DNA from: Echiichthys vipera
Taxonomy: Eukaryota; Chordata; Actinopteri; Perciformes; Trachinidae
DNA: 64,000 nucleotides
Direction of reading: 5' to 3'
Assembly (NCBI GenBank): GCA_963691815.1
Contig: OY829645.1
Coordinates: 12,092,556 to 12,156,555 of the forward strand
Shown here one piece after another: positions 45,448 to 58,811 of the stretch. The first letter of the stretch is position 1; each line of letters opens with the position of its first letter. The notes under the pieces are model-generated. The model had not been told where the DNA came from and searched no databases. It worked only from the letters and a program-made list of their open reading frames with translations. The translations under genes and the position numbers were made by a program.

Positions 45448-46718
45448 AGTTTCCACAGATCCTATTTTTTTCAGTTGCGCTGATTTTTCTTGACCATATT
45501 TTTCACATGCTTTATTGCTTTTATTAATGGTAAAATTAAAAAGTTTTATCTGTCAGAAACCAAAGATGGAAAGTGTAAAAGGTCGTACTTTTTTCCTTCT
45601 ACTGTATGTCTAAGAGTAGCATCCAAATACATAATATGGCTATATGAAATTAGGGCCAGCTCCAAAACAGGTTTGAGTGCATGAACCATGATATATATTG
45701 AGCATCCATAGCAGATATGCCTGTTAAGAGTTACACAACTTATGTTGACATAGAAGGTCAAATCAAGACACATTTTGTGAAGAAATCAATGAAGAGATGT
45801 CACTCTCCATCAAAATGTGCCTTGATGATAGCCTGAGCAGCAACTTTGCAAAATCTCTCACGTTAGTAGCTTGTTTAGTGTGCATTACCTGTCATTTCAG
45901 GTTGACTGGCAATTCACTCTACGACCAGCCTGCCTGTAGCCTTAGGCAGTGGGGATGCAATGGGGAGGGAGCTCCAGCACCAGTCAATTACCAGTTAATA
46001 AACAGTGGAAGTTTTCTATTAGTGCTTATTAGTGCGTGTAAAAGATTGTATGTATGAGGAATTGGAGGAAGGCACTGCGACTGTGGATTTAGAAAAAAAA
46101 ATCCAGCCATATTTTCTTTCCTCTGGTCTAATATACAGCACCCAGTTCTCTGTACGCATGCCATTTATTGAGATGATATTTGTTATTTGACTTTCAGCAG
46201 GCTACACAGTGCAATATATGTTATTTGCAAACTCTTTTTTTTTCTTTTGAACTGTGCAGAAATGTGTGCTCAGGAGTTTCACTTAATGCAGTATTTCATG
46301 GGAAAACTCTTTCCAATAAAGATAATCCATTGCATAAGCATTGTGGAGGCCAAACAATTCAATGTTGGCTGCAGTGTGTCTTGTCATTGATAACATTATG
46401 GGCCCCTGGTGGATATGATGCATGGACCCTTTTTGGAAAGCAGTTGTCACAAATCTGATGTTTGGTAAATCCCCCACATATTTGAGAGGAGATTTCACAG
46501 TGCTTACAGAGGAATATTGCTGTTAAGAAAATCAGTGCATCTGAGTATCCTTGGGAAGTAAAATAACATTAATTGGATTTGGGGAAGTCACTCTTACCAA
46601 GGGGACACCGTTCTGACTGTCTGACAGCCAAGAGCATGAATCATTAAAACCCTACCCTGTCATATTAGAACACCTACGACCACCATTTCTTATATTTGTC
46701 AGCATACTGAGCCAAGAG

Positions 46719-46872
<154 letters not shown>

Positions 46873-49359
46873 AACTAGGCAGAAATTGTTCAAAGTATAT
46901 AAAAGACAGTCACAATAAATAGTACTTTCCATTCTGTCCTGCAGAAATGGGTGTAATTACACACGCTTTAAGTTTATATTCCAGGAAAGCAATGGATGCT
47001 CCTCTGCTAACTATTGCCACCTGGAACCAGCATATGGGCTGGCGCCCTCTTGGGGTAATGGGTAGGGCGGACTCTCTGTCAACCATTGGGTCAATGGTAA
47101 CCAGCAGCTGGGAGGCCGCCCTCTCATCACATCAACAAATCTTGCTTTAATTAGCTCACCTGCCCGTTTCCTCCCTTTTCCTACCCCTGCTCCCCAAAGT
47201 CCTCCATCAAGCTTTCCTCAGCCAGGTTACACGCTCACCTTCCTCTCTCATCCTGCCTCCACACCTGGGAATAGCTTCAGCTTCTCAACTTCACACCTAC
47301 ACACACACACACACAGAGTGCTATAAACAAATCTGACATTGCCTTCGAGAAAGCTTGATTGATTCAGTGATACCTTATTAGTATTTGGATTGCCACTGAG
47401 GTGGTCATTGCTAAAGATCACATTTCCTTTTTGCCTGTTGAATAATTTGCACATTTGCAGGTCGAAATGATTCACACAGGCTTTGTTGTTAAGTGCACTC
47501 GGGCTCTTTCCATTGGCTGTTTAAAGAAGTTCAATAAGTGGACCTGTATTGATCATAGTTGCTGTCTGCACTTTCGTTGGAACACAATCTATCCTCATAT
47601 CCTCACCTCAGTGTCCTTGTGTGTCATAGGTCCAGTGTAATATGCAAATGACTGCCTTATTGTGTGGATCTAAATAATTATCCTATACGGAAGGAAGTGC
47701 TGTTTAATATTTTTACTTACTAATGCTAATTACTTATTTATTTTATAATTTACTATAACTAATTATTATTATAATTGGCTAGGTACTTTTACCATATTCC
47801 AGAATGAGATCCTCTTTATAAACACTATCATTTTATAAGAGTAGGCATCACATTTTTTAAATGGTGGATATCTCATTAAGGAAGAAGCCTCTCTTTATGT
47901 ACACATCCGCTCTTTGTCTGAATGACTCCAATGCACATCCCTGCTTTTACCATATGAAGTTGTGATGCGACTGTTTTGTTAGAATTGATAGATCCCACTA
48001 GTATTGCCAGACTGACTCCAGAGAGTGCTAACATATAAAGCAATCTAGGTCTGAGAAGATTGGCCTACAATGTTTGCCACTCTCAGGCGACTGATAAAAT
48101 CCAACCGCTATCGAACTACCAGCACCGTCTGTTATAGTGCTCCAGTCCCTGTGGTCCACTGCCTCTCTCTGTCTCTCTCTTAACCACATGGCTTCCAAAT
48201 GGACACTATTATGGCTTCTGCTTAATTACCTATCAAAAAACATTTCACTGCACTTGACAGAGGGCTAGCAGAAGGTGAGAGAGAGAGAAAAAAAGACAGC
48301 GACAGAACAAAAAAAGTAGGCATAAAAAAAGACTGAAAGATTGGAATGAGAAATGGGAAAGTGGAACTAAGAGATTGATAGAGAGAGGACAAGCCATTTA
48401 TCTGTGTAGTGAATTTGAATAAATGGAGACAGACATTGGGTAGTAGAGGAATAGCCTCACTGTGCAGATGGGGAGAGAAGTGATCTGGCCGGTATCCTTT
48501 TTTGTGTAGTGTTTACAAACATACCCAGAACCAGAGAGAAAAGGGGGAGGGTCCCGGCCAGGAGAGGCTATAAATTACCTGTGACTGATGCTTGCCGCCG
48601 TTGAGGATGACAGCTAAAGACATGCAGTGCTCATCACTGACCATCTCTTCACTCCCTTCTCTCCCTCTCAAACCCACCAACACGTCCCATTCCCACATCC
48701 ACCAAGCCAACAACACACAATTAGCTGTTCCATCTGTCACATGGCCCACCCTTAGCGGTCATACAGCAAAATAATAATCGTTTCCTACCAGGCGGACTGC
48801 TGGTCAGAAGAGCAGCTTTCATCACGGGAGGTTTGATGCATCAGCCACAGGCTCTGCACTCAGTGTAAATGTCAAGCTCCATCACTTCGTTTCAGGAAAA
48901 CAAATCTGCTATATGTCTAAGGAATATAGATATTTTCCCCCTTTTAGTAGGATGCTGGCTCTTTTTATTGATAATAAATATTCAGACAACTGCCTTGGTT
49001 CAGGAGTTAGATCTTTCAGACCCTTGTGAGCAGACAGTGTGGTTACTGAGAGAAGTAAATCTAAAAGCAACACCACGTAAGAAAACAAGTCTGATGGTAT
49101 AAAAATTAGAATTGCATAGAGAAAGCTTAAACAAGGCCAAAACCATTTAATCTTGGCATTGGTTGTAGAAAGAAGTGCTGGGAAATATTATGATAAATAT
49201 GTTGGTATGATAAAAATCATATGTATTGTTTTTATCACAATGTCAAAAAAACATTTATTGAATTCAGTCAGTGCCAGCTCTGTGGTCACTTAGAGGTTGT
49301 TGTTTTTTTTTAGACCATGATACATTGAATTGAATCAAAATGTATTTTGTCTCTTGTAG

Positions 49360-49446
49360 CTCGAAGCTGCCCTCCACAATCCTGTCCACTGTGCATTGTT
49401 GGGCTTCTCTGCAGCAAGCACCTCCTTACCTCAAGGCTACTTCTGG
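49360..49446 (+). CDS. arhgef17: arhgef17 exon: start of the propeller
   Basis: Acceptor CTCTTGTAG; donor GTAAGT at 49447. Exactly 29 codons, phase 0 at both sides: LEAALHNPVHCALLGFSA then ASTSLPQGYFW. The LLGFSA-[AV]-STSLPQGY-[FL]-W block is the entry to the first blade of the ARHGEF17 WD40-like propeller. It is the exon that closes the 30-kb intron. A CA repeat begins nine bases into the following intron. Confidence 0.93.
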
Positions 49447-49453
49447 GTAAGTA

Positions 49454-49489
49454 ACACACACACACACACACACACACAGACACACACAC
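49454..49489. repeat. (CA)n microsatellite behind a splice donor
   Basis: About 17 CA units with one GA interruption, starting at intron position +8 after GTAAGTA. Compare the 81-unit CA run behind the donor at 8146. Confidence 0.95.
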
Positions 49490-50316
49490 GCTCAATTAAG
49501 TGCCAAATAACTAAAACAAATGAAGAGGTAAAACAATGCATATTTTACAGTTGCTGATCATTTTAGCTTTTAACACAATTACCATGACCAGTTAAACGTC
49601 TTTTCTACATTCTGCTCCCGTTCATTAAAAAAAAAATTGAATGAAAAAAAATTATCTCAAGGCTATGAATGGAATATGCACCATTTTTCTCCGTAGATAT
49701 GTTGCCAGGAAACTGCATTTATACAGTACAGTAACAAGGCTAGTGGTAGGTAACTGCTACAGAGTGTTTTAGGATAAGTGGGGCAAATTGTTCTGCCAGA
49801 CTAGCACATGTACATCCCAGGACTTGTGGGAATTTATCTGGATCTAGAAAAAGAAAAGAGGGAATTCAGTGGAAAAATGATGCAGTGAATCTGCTATTCA
49901 TCTTTAAGTTTCAATTGTTGTCTCCCATCCTTTTTTGAAAAAAGGTAAAAGGTAATCCTTGTTTGACCTAAAAGGTGGCTTAATGCAGTGTATGTTCTTC
50001 AGAACAAGGACTTTGACTCAGTGTTTCAGATTTTTGCGTTTGTGTGCTATTCTAAAGAGGATTGGATTCTCCCTCAGATGGTAAAAAGGAGATATGGTGA
50101 AGCTGGCATTAAGGGCACTGTGATATCATTGTTCTTCAACGTCTCTTAGAGCACATACCATTACAGATGACTTAAATGTCCCTGACTTTGTCCTCCCACA
50201 CCATTTGGAGGGACAATTGTAGCTTGTGCTGTGTGTTACACTGGAGAGTGAAAGGTTGACTGAAATGTTACATTAAGAGGTTTATTTTCCATTTCAAGTG
50301 ATTGCAGTTATCTATA

Positions 50317-50740
50317 GGGATGCAAAGATCATACTTTTTCCGTCCTGATACCAATATATACCGGTAAGCTGTAGGCCTTCCTGTGTGGAAGTGACGGGGG
50401 TCACATTTTAAGTGTAAGGCAACATCAGGCAACACTTCTTTGCTTTTGTAAGACAAAATGTAACACAAAAATACATTGATATAAATTTACTCAGTTGCTC
50501 ATAAAAGTATTATAAAAACAATAAATTGGGTACCAGCAATTTGGCAAAACATCGTCTAAATTAACAGGTAAGTTAATGTAGCCCTTTAAAATGCAGAATA
50601 ACATTTTCAATAAAATTCAAGTATGTAAACATTGAATTTATTTGAACAGATCGGCCCCATTGTCACCAATACCCAATCAAGCTATGTGAATCAGTATCGG
50701 TCCGATATCCTATATCAGTATTGGTGAAACCCTTTTAATC
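50317..50740. mobile_element. Possible hAT-type MITE (weak)
   Basis: The left end 'tagggatgcaaagatcatac' and the right region 'gatatcctatatcagtattg' with 'ggtgaaaccctt' are of the type TAGGG-TGCA-CGAT...GATA seen in fish hAT MITEs with 'gatac' subterminal repeats. Terminal match is imperfect and no target duplication is clear. Confidence 0.4.
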
Positions 50741-51260
50741 CGTTTTGATAATGTTCATTCATTTTTAAAGTATAGCGGTGAGGCATTCAACAAAGAGTTG
50801 AACATTAAGTAGGACTAAGTCAAGTCTCAAGTCTGTCAGAGCAGGAAAAGTCAACTCTGCAACGTAAATTATCAAAAAGTCAAGATACATTTTTTAGACC
50901 ATTAAAATTGCATTTGAAAATTTTTAAATTTTTTATTGTTATGGGATTTTACCAGGTCAAAATTTGGTAAAGTCAAATCTTCATGGAATCAAGTTTAATT
51001 GTAAGTCTCAGTTTCAGTAAACTCACCCTGATGGTAGTCTTTTCATGACAGTAAGTTTGCCTCAAAGTCATCCGGCTGCTCGATCCTTTTAAGGGACCCA
51101 AGGATGCTTTACTTGAAGGCAGGAGGAGCAACACAACAACAGAACAAGCAAACAAAACAAAACAATAAGCAGGAGGCACATCTGACCTTCAAGCACAGTC
51201 AATGTAATTGCTGTTGTTGGGTGTATAAGTGAGGGACACGAGGAGGAGTACAGGGCACTG

Positions 51261-51851
51261 GTGGACAACTTTGTGAAGTGGACTGGACAGAATCACCTGC
51301 GGCTGAACATCAGCAAGACCAGAGAGATGGTGATAGATTTCAGGAAGAGGAGGAACACGGCTTTCCAACATCTGTGCATTCTGGGAAAGGATGTGGAGGC
51401 AGTGGAGGATTACAAGTACCTGGGTGTTACCATCAACCACAGACTTTACTGGAGATCGAACACTGAAGCTGTTTACAAGAAGGTGATGAGCAGACTTTAC
51501 TTCCTGAGGAAGCTGAGATCCTTCAAGGTGTGCAGCAAGATGTTGGAGATCTTTTATCAGTCTGTGGTGGCCAGTGTACTTGTCTTTGCTGTGGTTTGTT
51601 GGGGAAGCAGCATTGGAGCCAGCGACAGGAAGGCTGGCTCTGTGATTGGCTGCAAACAGGACACTCTGGAGGCTGTGGTGGAGAGGAGGACACTGAAAAA
51701 ACTGTTATCCATCATGGATAATCCTCTCCACCCTCTCCAACTCACACTGGTCAGACAGCGGAGCACCTTCTCCAAAGGGCTGCTTCAGCTTCGCTGTCGT
51801 AGCAACAGATTTAAGGAAATCTTTCCTCCCACAATCCATCACTTTTTATAA
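51261..51851 (+). pseudogene. Rex1-like LINE C-terminal ORF (copy 2)
   Basis: A 196-codon open frame: MDNFVKWTGQNHLRLNISKT, EMVIDFRKRRNTAFQHLCIL, EDYKYLGVTINHRLYWRSNT, then FYQSVVASVLVFAVVCWGSS and LRCRSNRFKEIFPPTI. Relative to copy 1 an eight-codon block (TNRLNKLI) is deleted after GASD, keeping frame; near the end the reading differs by a frameshift (RFKEIFPP against RYRKSFLPQ). Without the RT palm it cannot be active. Confidence 0.85.
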
Positions 51852-52108
51852 TAACTCTCTGACCTCTGCCTGACAGAGAACTCTGCTCTCTCTACTGTTT
51901 TCTTTTGTATATATTATTATTGTTATAGTATATTTTGCATATTTTGTTGTATATATTATTATTGTTTATTGTTAATAGCACACTGTGCACTGTATATATA
52001 CACTATGTATATATTTGATTCTATTTATGTTATGTACAAAGTGTTTATTTGCTGACCCACTACTGCTGCTGTTACAAAAAAATTTCCCAGTCTGGGATCA
52101 TTAAAGTA

Positions 52109-52157
52109 ATTCTATTCTATTCTTTTCTATTCTATTCTATTCTAATCTATTCTATTC
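52109..52157. repeat. (TTCTA)n tail of the LINE
   Basis: About nine TTCTA-type units with small variants, directly after 'tgggatcattaaagtaa'. This pentamer array is the 3' terminus of this LINE subfamily; copy 1 ends in a much shorter version on the - strand near 20395. Confidence 0.9.
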
Positions 52158-53838
52158 TAACATACTGTACAATACAACATGTAACCACAGCAAAAACAAA
52201 CTGGTATCCACTAAAAAATAACAGTGAAGGCTTGCCTATCCAGCAAGAATAATTAGTGGCTGAGTGTCCCCGCCCCCAGTTGGTTCTACCTCCCTGGCAG
52301 GCTTGTCAAATAAGCGATGACACTAATCATGTTAAAGTGAGATGGGCTATGGGGATTTCTGTGTGCTTTGATCAGAGTAATGACATTGTGTCTAATCAGC
52401 TTGATACTCCAGTGTTTCCCTGTTGCTGTCACCTTACTTGTCCCACTTTTCTTTTTATCCAAAGAAGTCTCCATTAACCATTGTTATGTTTCTTTTCTTC
52501 TACACTTTTTCAGAATAGTTAAATTCATTGTAAGTGTCAGTGATGGGGAACTGGGAATGCCTACGTCAGAGTACATCAACAATCTGGTGACCCATGATTG
52601 TGGCAAATAACATTGAGCTGAGTGTGCCATCATGACTATTCTCCCTCGCTTCCTCACTGCATCCAGAGCAATCTAGTTAATGCTGGCAGAGCATTTACTG
52701 TTTGGGAAGTTTTTGCTTCTTGCAAGGTGAGAGCAGGAGTCTGTCCAGGGCATGACTCCAGATATCTATTTCTCTAAATAAGTAGTGATGACTTTGTCAG
52801 GACACACTATTTGCACTGAATGTCGGGCGGGGAGAGATCGAGGGGAGGAGGGGATTGAATTGAAAAGAGGAGGCAAAAGTGTTTGTTGACAGGGACAGTG
52901 GGGATAGTGGTATTTGGAAGGGTGGAGGGGTGAAGGGGGAGTGGACAGGTTAATGTATAAATTGTGGTGGAGTCTAGGCGGGTGATGGGGGGCTTGCCTC
53001 TGGCTCTGGTTACACAGAGTCACTTGAAGATGTGTTGTTTTTTTGTTTTTTTTTTGGTTCCTCACTGCAAGATAAGTCCTCCCTATGTTTTTTCACCCTG
53101 TGCAACAGACCATTATTTGTTCTGGCTCATTCTCAAGAGCCCACAGGATAGCTCCTGTCCAGATTCTGCACGCTGATACAAATCAAACAAATGATTTCAT
53201 GCAAATAAGGGTGAGCATGGAGGAGAAGAGCTAAAGACTATATTTAGCTCATGTCACATTCACACAATGTGATTCATGCAGAGAATACATCTTCGGTGTC
53301 TAGCAGCAAGCAGCCGTGCTTGTTTTCCAAGAAAGACATTGTATTTTGTCTGGACATCTACCTAGGTCTCACACAAGGAGTAATGACTGAAATCATATTG
53401 AAAACCCTTGGTGACAATTTAATTGTTTAGGAATGGAAGCAATGCCACCTTAATTGGAATTGCATCAGAGATAGGTTGGAGGGCTCTTGCTGTCCTCGTC
53501 TTCTCAGCATTGGCTTTGACAGGCTTACACAAAGGCCAGAATAAATGTGCTACATAGGAAATCATCAAGCCTCTATTGAGGCAGACACTCAGCCTCAGCC
53601 ATGTGTGAATGGCCTTTGGAAGCTTGCTATCATTTGTGGACCTTTTTTGACAACATCTTAGGTTAATTGTTTGTTAGGAAGAAACCCAAACAAGTTGCTC
53701 TTAAAAAAGGGACAGACATCTCCAAGCATTGATTGGTTGAAACTTGGTCCAAATTGAGTCACTGAAAAGACCCAGCTTTCAAAAGCTGTGTTCGTACGTT
53801 TGTGTTTACTTATTCATTGTTACTGAAAACCGCGTCAT

Positions 53839-54553
53839 CGAGGGTTAAGTGTGACCTTGGACATGAATCATGGAATTTCAAAATTTATTTTCCAGACCTG
53901 GAAAAGTCATGAAATAAGTAAAATATTTTAAAGTCATGGAATTTTGTTATGTTTAATGAAATTATTTGTTACAGTTTTCTCTTCTCTATTAGTTATATTT
54001 TAACAGAATACTGCTGGTTACGGTTCACTGTTAAATGTTATTTTACCGGCACTTTTTACTGTTTTGTACTTTTACCTTTGTATTTTTTCCTCCACATTTA
54101 TTGTTTTTCGTCATTACGCAGGTTGCAATCTTAATTTTGTTGTACAATGACAAAGATATTCTATATGCTGTTCAATTCTCTTTTAATATTCCGTAGACAA
54201 TCTTCTGTGTCATGTAACATAAGACCAAATTTATTTTCTTTAGCTGTTGACACAAAGCAATGTAGCTCTAATATACGTTAAAGCTTGACATCGTTTTGTT
54301 TACCATTACATATTTTTCTTAAAACCGGTGGCAGATGTAAGTGCTGGGAAATAAATAGCTATTAGACAGTGAAAAAAAGGTTGCTGGTTATTTTAATACA
54401 ATAATTAACATTAAAAGTATAAGTAAGTATAGTGTACTATACAGTTGTTTTTGTGTTATACATTGCGAATGGTCATGGAAATTTAACTATGGGTCCTTGA
54501 AAAGCCGTGGAAAAGTTTGGAAATTGTGTCCATGGAAATGTGTGGAACCCTGC
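53839..54553. mobile_element. Possible DNA-transposon relic with 'gtcatggaa' subterminal repeats
   Basis: The left part has 'agggttaagtgtgacc' and 'aaaagtcatgaaa'; the right part, read on the other strand, begins 'agggttccacacatttcc'. Both share AGGGTT and are full of 'catggaa' / 'cttgaaaag' blocks, a pattern seen in old vertebrate hAT-like repeats. AT-rich interior without coding potential. No clear target duplication. Confidence 0.4.
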
Positions 54554-55082
54554 CAGCAATAGATCAGTTACTTGATCTTTTTAAACTTATCTAAAAAAAG
54601 CCTCATTGATAAGCAACTCAGAGCCTTTCAGAAATGTGTGAGAGCCTCTCTGTTCTTGCTGATGAAAAGATTGCAGTTATAAGAATTGTTTGATGTTCTC
54701 GAGATGACAGTGTGAATCCATTACATTTAAAAAAAATTGAAGTGATATTTATTAAAAGTGAGGGAGGACTACAAACGACCAGGTCCGACAAGAAGACTGA
54801 TTCAAACTTTTTTTTTGAATCTAAATTGCTGGCAGGTAGAGAATGTTTAACCAAAGACAAATTATCCTCTGACCTCCATACATTTGATTAAGATAACGCA
54901 CAATTCAAGCAGGATCTACTGTAAGAGAGACTGGCCTGATTCTGCTCTCTGCCTTCCTATCTCTTTTTTTTTTTTCTCTTTGAGCAGAATAGTTTATTAC
55001 ATGTGTCATTATGATTCAGTCCATTGGTACAGCTTAACATGGGGTCTTGACCTTTTTCAACCAGGTTTTCTTCACCCTACAG

Positions 55083-55294
55083 GTGGCTGCTGGAGAGGGT
55101 TCACATGGGCAGATAGAGATATTTTCCCTCAACAGGGCCATGCCAAGGACTGTAAAGAGCCTGCAGGTAGACTCTGCTGTTCGATGTCTGGAATTCGTGC
55201 CAGAACCTTCTCCAACGGAGGAAGTGGAGGCTGGAGTTCAGAGGGCCACCTCAGGGATCGGTGCCAACATTTGTGTTGGATTAGACGACGGGCG
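55083..55294 (+). CDS. arhgef17: arhgef17 exon: propeller blades
   Basis: Acceptor 'tcaccctacag'; donor GTGAGA at 55295. Starts in phase 0 and ends after two bases of a codon. It reads VAAGEGSHGQIEIFSLNRAM, PRTVKSLQVDSAVRCLEFVP, an acidic loop (EPSPTEEVEAGVQRATSG), then IGANICVGLDDGR. G-Q-[IV]-EIFSLNR-x3-RTVKS and [IT]C[VL]GL-x-DG are the ARHGEF17 blade sequences. The split codon is completed by the first base of the next exon (CG|C, Arg). The acidic loop is the least conserved part of this region. Confidence 0.94.
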
Positions 55295-56173
55295 GTGAGA
55301 GACTGATCACAGAAAAGCTACAGAGACATGAGAATGAATAAGATAAACAAGCAATGAGATCAAATGATGAAATCAGATTTATTGGAAATAATAAAAAAAT
55401 AGAGCACACATGCTTTTCAGTATATGCCAAGTCTTCTGTTAAAAAACGATCTTATAACATCCTTTGTTACAATCCCCTGAGATTTCTAAGAGTATATATT
55501 TGCTTGTAAATATTTCATCAAAGCAAGATACCAGAGTTGATACCCCCAATACAGCATCCACACTGCTACCGCTGCTAAGATCACAGTTTCATTTTCAGAT
55601 CCCATAAACCTTCTGATCCCCTCTGTGTTTAACAGAGGATATGTTTAATCTCACTCGCCATCATAGTTACTGTGTATAGATGGCTTGTTTGCTGTTTTGT
55701 AACCAGAGAATATTCTTGAGTTCCAGATTTAGCCACTTCTCTGTAATTTTCATTTACAGTAGTGTTTAGTCATTTGTAGCCTAAATCATATGTCAGCAAT
55801 ATTTTTAATGCTGACTCCTTTCCTTTCAGTGTAAGTGTCTGTCCGGGGAAAAAAGAAAAAAGACATACAGTTTAGTAAAAAAACGAATTCAGCATTTTAG
55901 CACACTTGAAAGACTGTCAGCTCCAATGCTGCTTAACATTTTCTTCTCAGACAGAGAAACAAACGATGCAGTGTGCATTTGTCATTCTGAGGAAGACAGT
56001 AAGATGCAGCAAAGTTCAGATGGTGTTTCAAACATGAGAAGAGAGTGGTTGCACGTACACAATGCTTTGCTCCAAAGTGCACTGTTAAATCAAACTGCAT
56101 GAAAACGAGGCACTCTGTCATCTTAAATGATACTCATTTATCAAGTCGGCTTGTGCTGCTTTTGTTCTTCCAG
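55295..56173 (+). other. arhgef17: arhgef17 intron, 879 bp
   Basis: Bounded by GTGAGA and the acceptor TTGTTCTTCCAG. AT-rich; no repeat, RNA or gene seen in it. The shortest intron in the window. Confidence 0.92.
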
Positions 56174-56331
56174 CATACTGGTCTACGGCAGTGTGGACAC
56201 TGCAGCACAATGCCTATTGACCCTCCATAACCCACAGGGTTGCCCTGTGTTGTGCCTGAAGCACTCCTCTAGCTTCCTGTTTGCAGGACTGCGGAACGGA
56301 ACAATGATGGTTTATGGAAGAAGTAACAACG
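56174..56331 (+). CDS. arhgef17: arhgef17 exon: propeller blades
   Basis: Acceptor TTCTTCCAG; donor GTAAGG at 56332. Completes Arg from the previous exon, then reads ILVYGSVDTAAQCLLTLHNP, QGCPVLCLKHSSSFLFAGL and RNGTMMVYGRSNN, ending after one base of the next codon. Two WD40-type strands: a G-x-[IL]-LVY-x-SVDT turn and an LFAGL-x-[ND]GT-x-x-VY turn. The following exon supplies the rest of an Asp codon (G|AT). Confidence 0.94.
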
Positions 56332-58111
56332 GTAAGGTGCTTTCCAAGATTGCTTCGTTTTGACACTGATGGCTTTAGTTTTCAGTATTGCGTGTTGTGT
56401 AATTCTCACTTTTTTGTATGAATTATAAATGTATTATGTTATATAATGGAAGACAAAAATAATTCACGATGCAAAACAGTTAGACCCATTTATTTAAATT
56501 GTAGGTGCAGTAAATGAGGCATGTCATTGTGGATAAATTCTGTCAATGCAATACAAACACAATTAGACAAACAGGGTGTATGAATTTCCCAATAAATTAC
56601 ATTTCTAATACTTTAGTTGATGTATTGATATGAGGTCATCCCATGTTTCATATCTATTTTGCTTTTCTAGATAGGTACCGGAGCTTTTGTCTCTTAATGA
56701 GCAGTGACAGTGAAATGGACTGAAGCATTGGTTTTGTTCATTTTTTATTGGCTTCAACAAAAACATTTTTTTCCCTACAGTGAAATAATTAGTAGAAATG
56801 AGTTTTACTGTTTTCATCAATTATATATTTATGATAGCCTGGCATCACTAGGCTAATTTCAATTGCATATAATCTCTAAGTTCATTGTCAATTTCAAAAA
56901 GGCATTATCAACAGTGCAGAGCAACATGCAGGACAGGACTACATAGACTTACAACCAATCAGAGCCATGAAACGTGACCTACCGAATCACAACAACAAAA
57001 TGATCAGTGAAAACAATGGCAGCTGCGTTGAAAATTATTCTCAAATTAAAGCTTATTACACTAAAATGCATTTCTGAAAACATTTTATGTGAGGAATAGG
57101 CAATACAGTAACAGAATATCAAGTCATATTTGACCAGTGAAGCCTAGTTCGACAGCAAAACTGCACAGAACGGACCTGCAGACTGGACGGTGACACTGTC
57201 ATTGTCTTAATCCTGCCCATATGTGGAAAATGGTTGTGATTGGTCCGTATAATGTCAAGCCACTGGAAATCTGTCTGTATGGGTATCTGCCATAAATTAA
57301 ACAACAGTGAGTTGAGCCAGAAACCAGATTGATCTGGTTTCTAGGCTACATTGATGTTGCATTTCTGTGGTAAACATTTTATTGTGTTCAAATTTAAACA
57401 GTTTCTATTCAGGTGATTGATGACTAGTTTTAGTATTATATGTCATGTGGTATCCATTTAACAGAATGGGAGCATTTATAAAATTATATTTATTTTAGAA
57501 TGCCTTTCCAACAACTGCCTAAGAATCAATTTCCTTTTATGCTTTGATTCACTTGCCATTGCTACCGATTTTCACATCCACTGTAAATATGAACATAACA
57601 CATCACCATGTGGCAGATGGCCTGCCATGTTTAGTCAGGCATTGCACAAGGCCAGGGGGTCTTAACACCATCTCAGCAGTGGTTTACTGTCTACACAGCC
57701 AGCGGGAACACAATAGCTCTATCACCAGGTCGTTCTTACCTGGCCACAGTATGTCAACGTGCCTGCCTTCCTTCTGTGCTCCTCTGTCCTTCCAAGCAGA
57801 AAGGAAGATTAATTACACCAAGCTGCTGCATGGCGATTAAATATTACCATTCAAGCTTTGGAAAAAAAGGGGGGGAGAAAAGGACAGGAGAAAAGCTCTG
57901 GGGGGTGCTGGTGAATGTGTGTGGATTAGGCACCTCTTTTAAAGATTTATGCCCTTAAAGTGAAATTCCAGTGTAAAATCATCCCAGGCACTTTTTAGGC
58001 AAATACACTCATCAAAGAAGCCATCAAGACAATTTTTTTCGTGCACTAACAACTAACAGAGAAATCGTGACAGTACGTTGAAGGCATTAAAACGTCTTTT
58101 TTAACCACTAA

Positions 58112-58811
58112 AGGTGCGTTCACACCGGGCCGCGTGATCATATTTATCATTATATGATCAAGCGACACGTTTGGAGCCACAGACAATGGCGAGTAGCATC
58201 CTCAAGCTCGGCCATGTTGTTCTAAATAAGTAGTTATGCTAGTGCTAACCAGTTTTAAGTGTGTGCACTTAAAAGACCATTTTGTTTTAGTGAGAACAGA
58301 CCGTCAGTGATTTAAACTCCAAAGCCATACAGGGTGCTGACCTGTCTCCGGTAGATAAGACCGGGATACGCTTCACTCTGTAGTGTTAGCTTTCTTCTTC
58401 TTCTTCTGGATTTCTGGGAGACTAGATGGCTAAAGGCATGTTGCTGCCATCCACAGGTCAGAGGTATATCCATTATTTTATTATATCCATAGGAACAGTC
58501 CGGTTTCCCTGATGCAGTCAAAGACTGCAACAATGCCGGCTTTGGAGATCCTCTGGATGATATCATGGAGAACTTGATGACACTTACCACAATCTCAACA
58601 CTGATTGGCTGTCGTGCCGCACGCCTGAAAAGTTCAATATTTTCAACTCGCTTGTTGGACGCGTTTGAAGCGACATCCCATCCATCTTGTCGCGCAAAAT
58701 GCACGTAACTTGTCATGCCTCCTCAAGTCGCGACTGTACCATTGACTTTGTATGTAATTGGTCGCGTTTGTTGCGTCTGTCACCCCTGTCGCCCCTGGTA
58801 TGAATGCACCA
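58112..58811. mobile_element. Harbinger-type MITE nested in the fold-back element
   Basis: Ends AGGTGCGTTCACACC (left) and TGGTGCATTCATACC (right, other strand), flanked by TAA on both sides (58109-58111, 58812-58814). The uninterrupted site is preserved in the other arm of the host element (around 59782: 'accactaatactgctc' on the - strand), which proves the insertion and the 3-bp TAA duplication. 700 bp. A - frame of 134 codons inside (58312-58716) has no recognisable domain. Confidence 0.85.

Larger units (their letters stand above)
51205..52157 (+). mobile_element. Rex1/Babar-like LINE, copy 2 (5'-truncated)
   Basis: Starts inside the RT palm at 'gctgttgttgggtgtataag' (just after the active-site box) and runs through the C-terminal domain to a poly-TTCTA tail (52109-52157). 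It is the same subfamily as copy 1 and very similar in sequence, in opposite orientation. 5' truncation with an intact 3' tail is the usual product of target-primed reverse transcription. Confidence 0.88.
49447..55082 (+). other. arhgef17: arhgef17 intron, about 5.6 kb
   Basis: Bounded by GTAAGT at 49447 and 'tcaccctacag' at 55082. 49490-50316 and 52160-53830 hold nothing I can name. 50317-50740 and 53839-54553 are candidate DNA-transposon relics, listed separately. A second Rex1-like LINE copy occupies 51205-52157. 54560-55070 is AT-rich with nothing recognisable. Confidence 0.88.

Noticed and set aside
52766..53065. A 99-codon - strand frame rich in His/Pro
   Set aside because: It comes from a G-rich/A-rich simple region; composition and lack of any domain suggest chance.
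54884..55306. A longer + strand frame of 140 codons over the 55083 exon in a different frame
   Set aside because: It is out of frame with the exon that joins its neighbours correctly; a shadow of the real exon.
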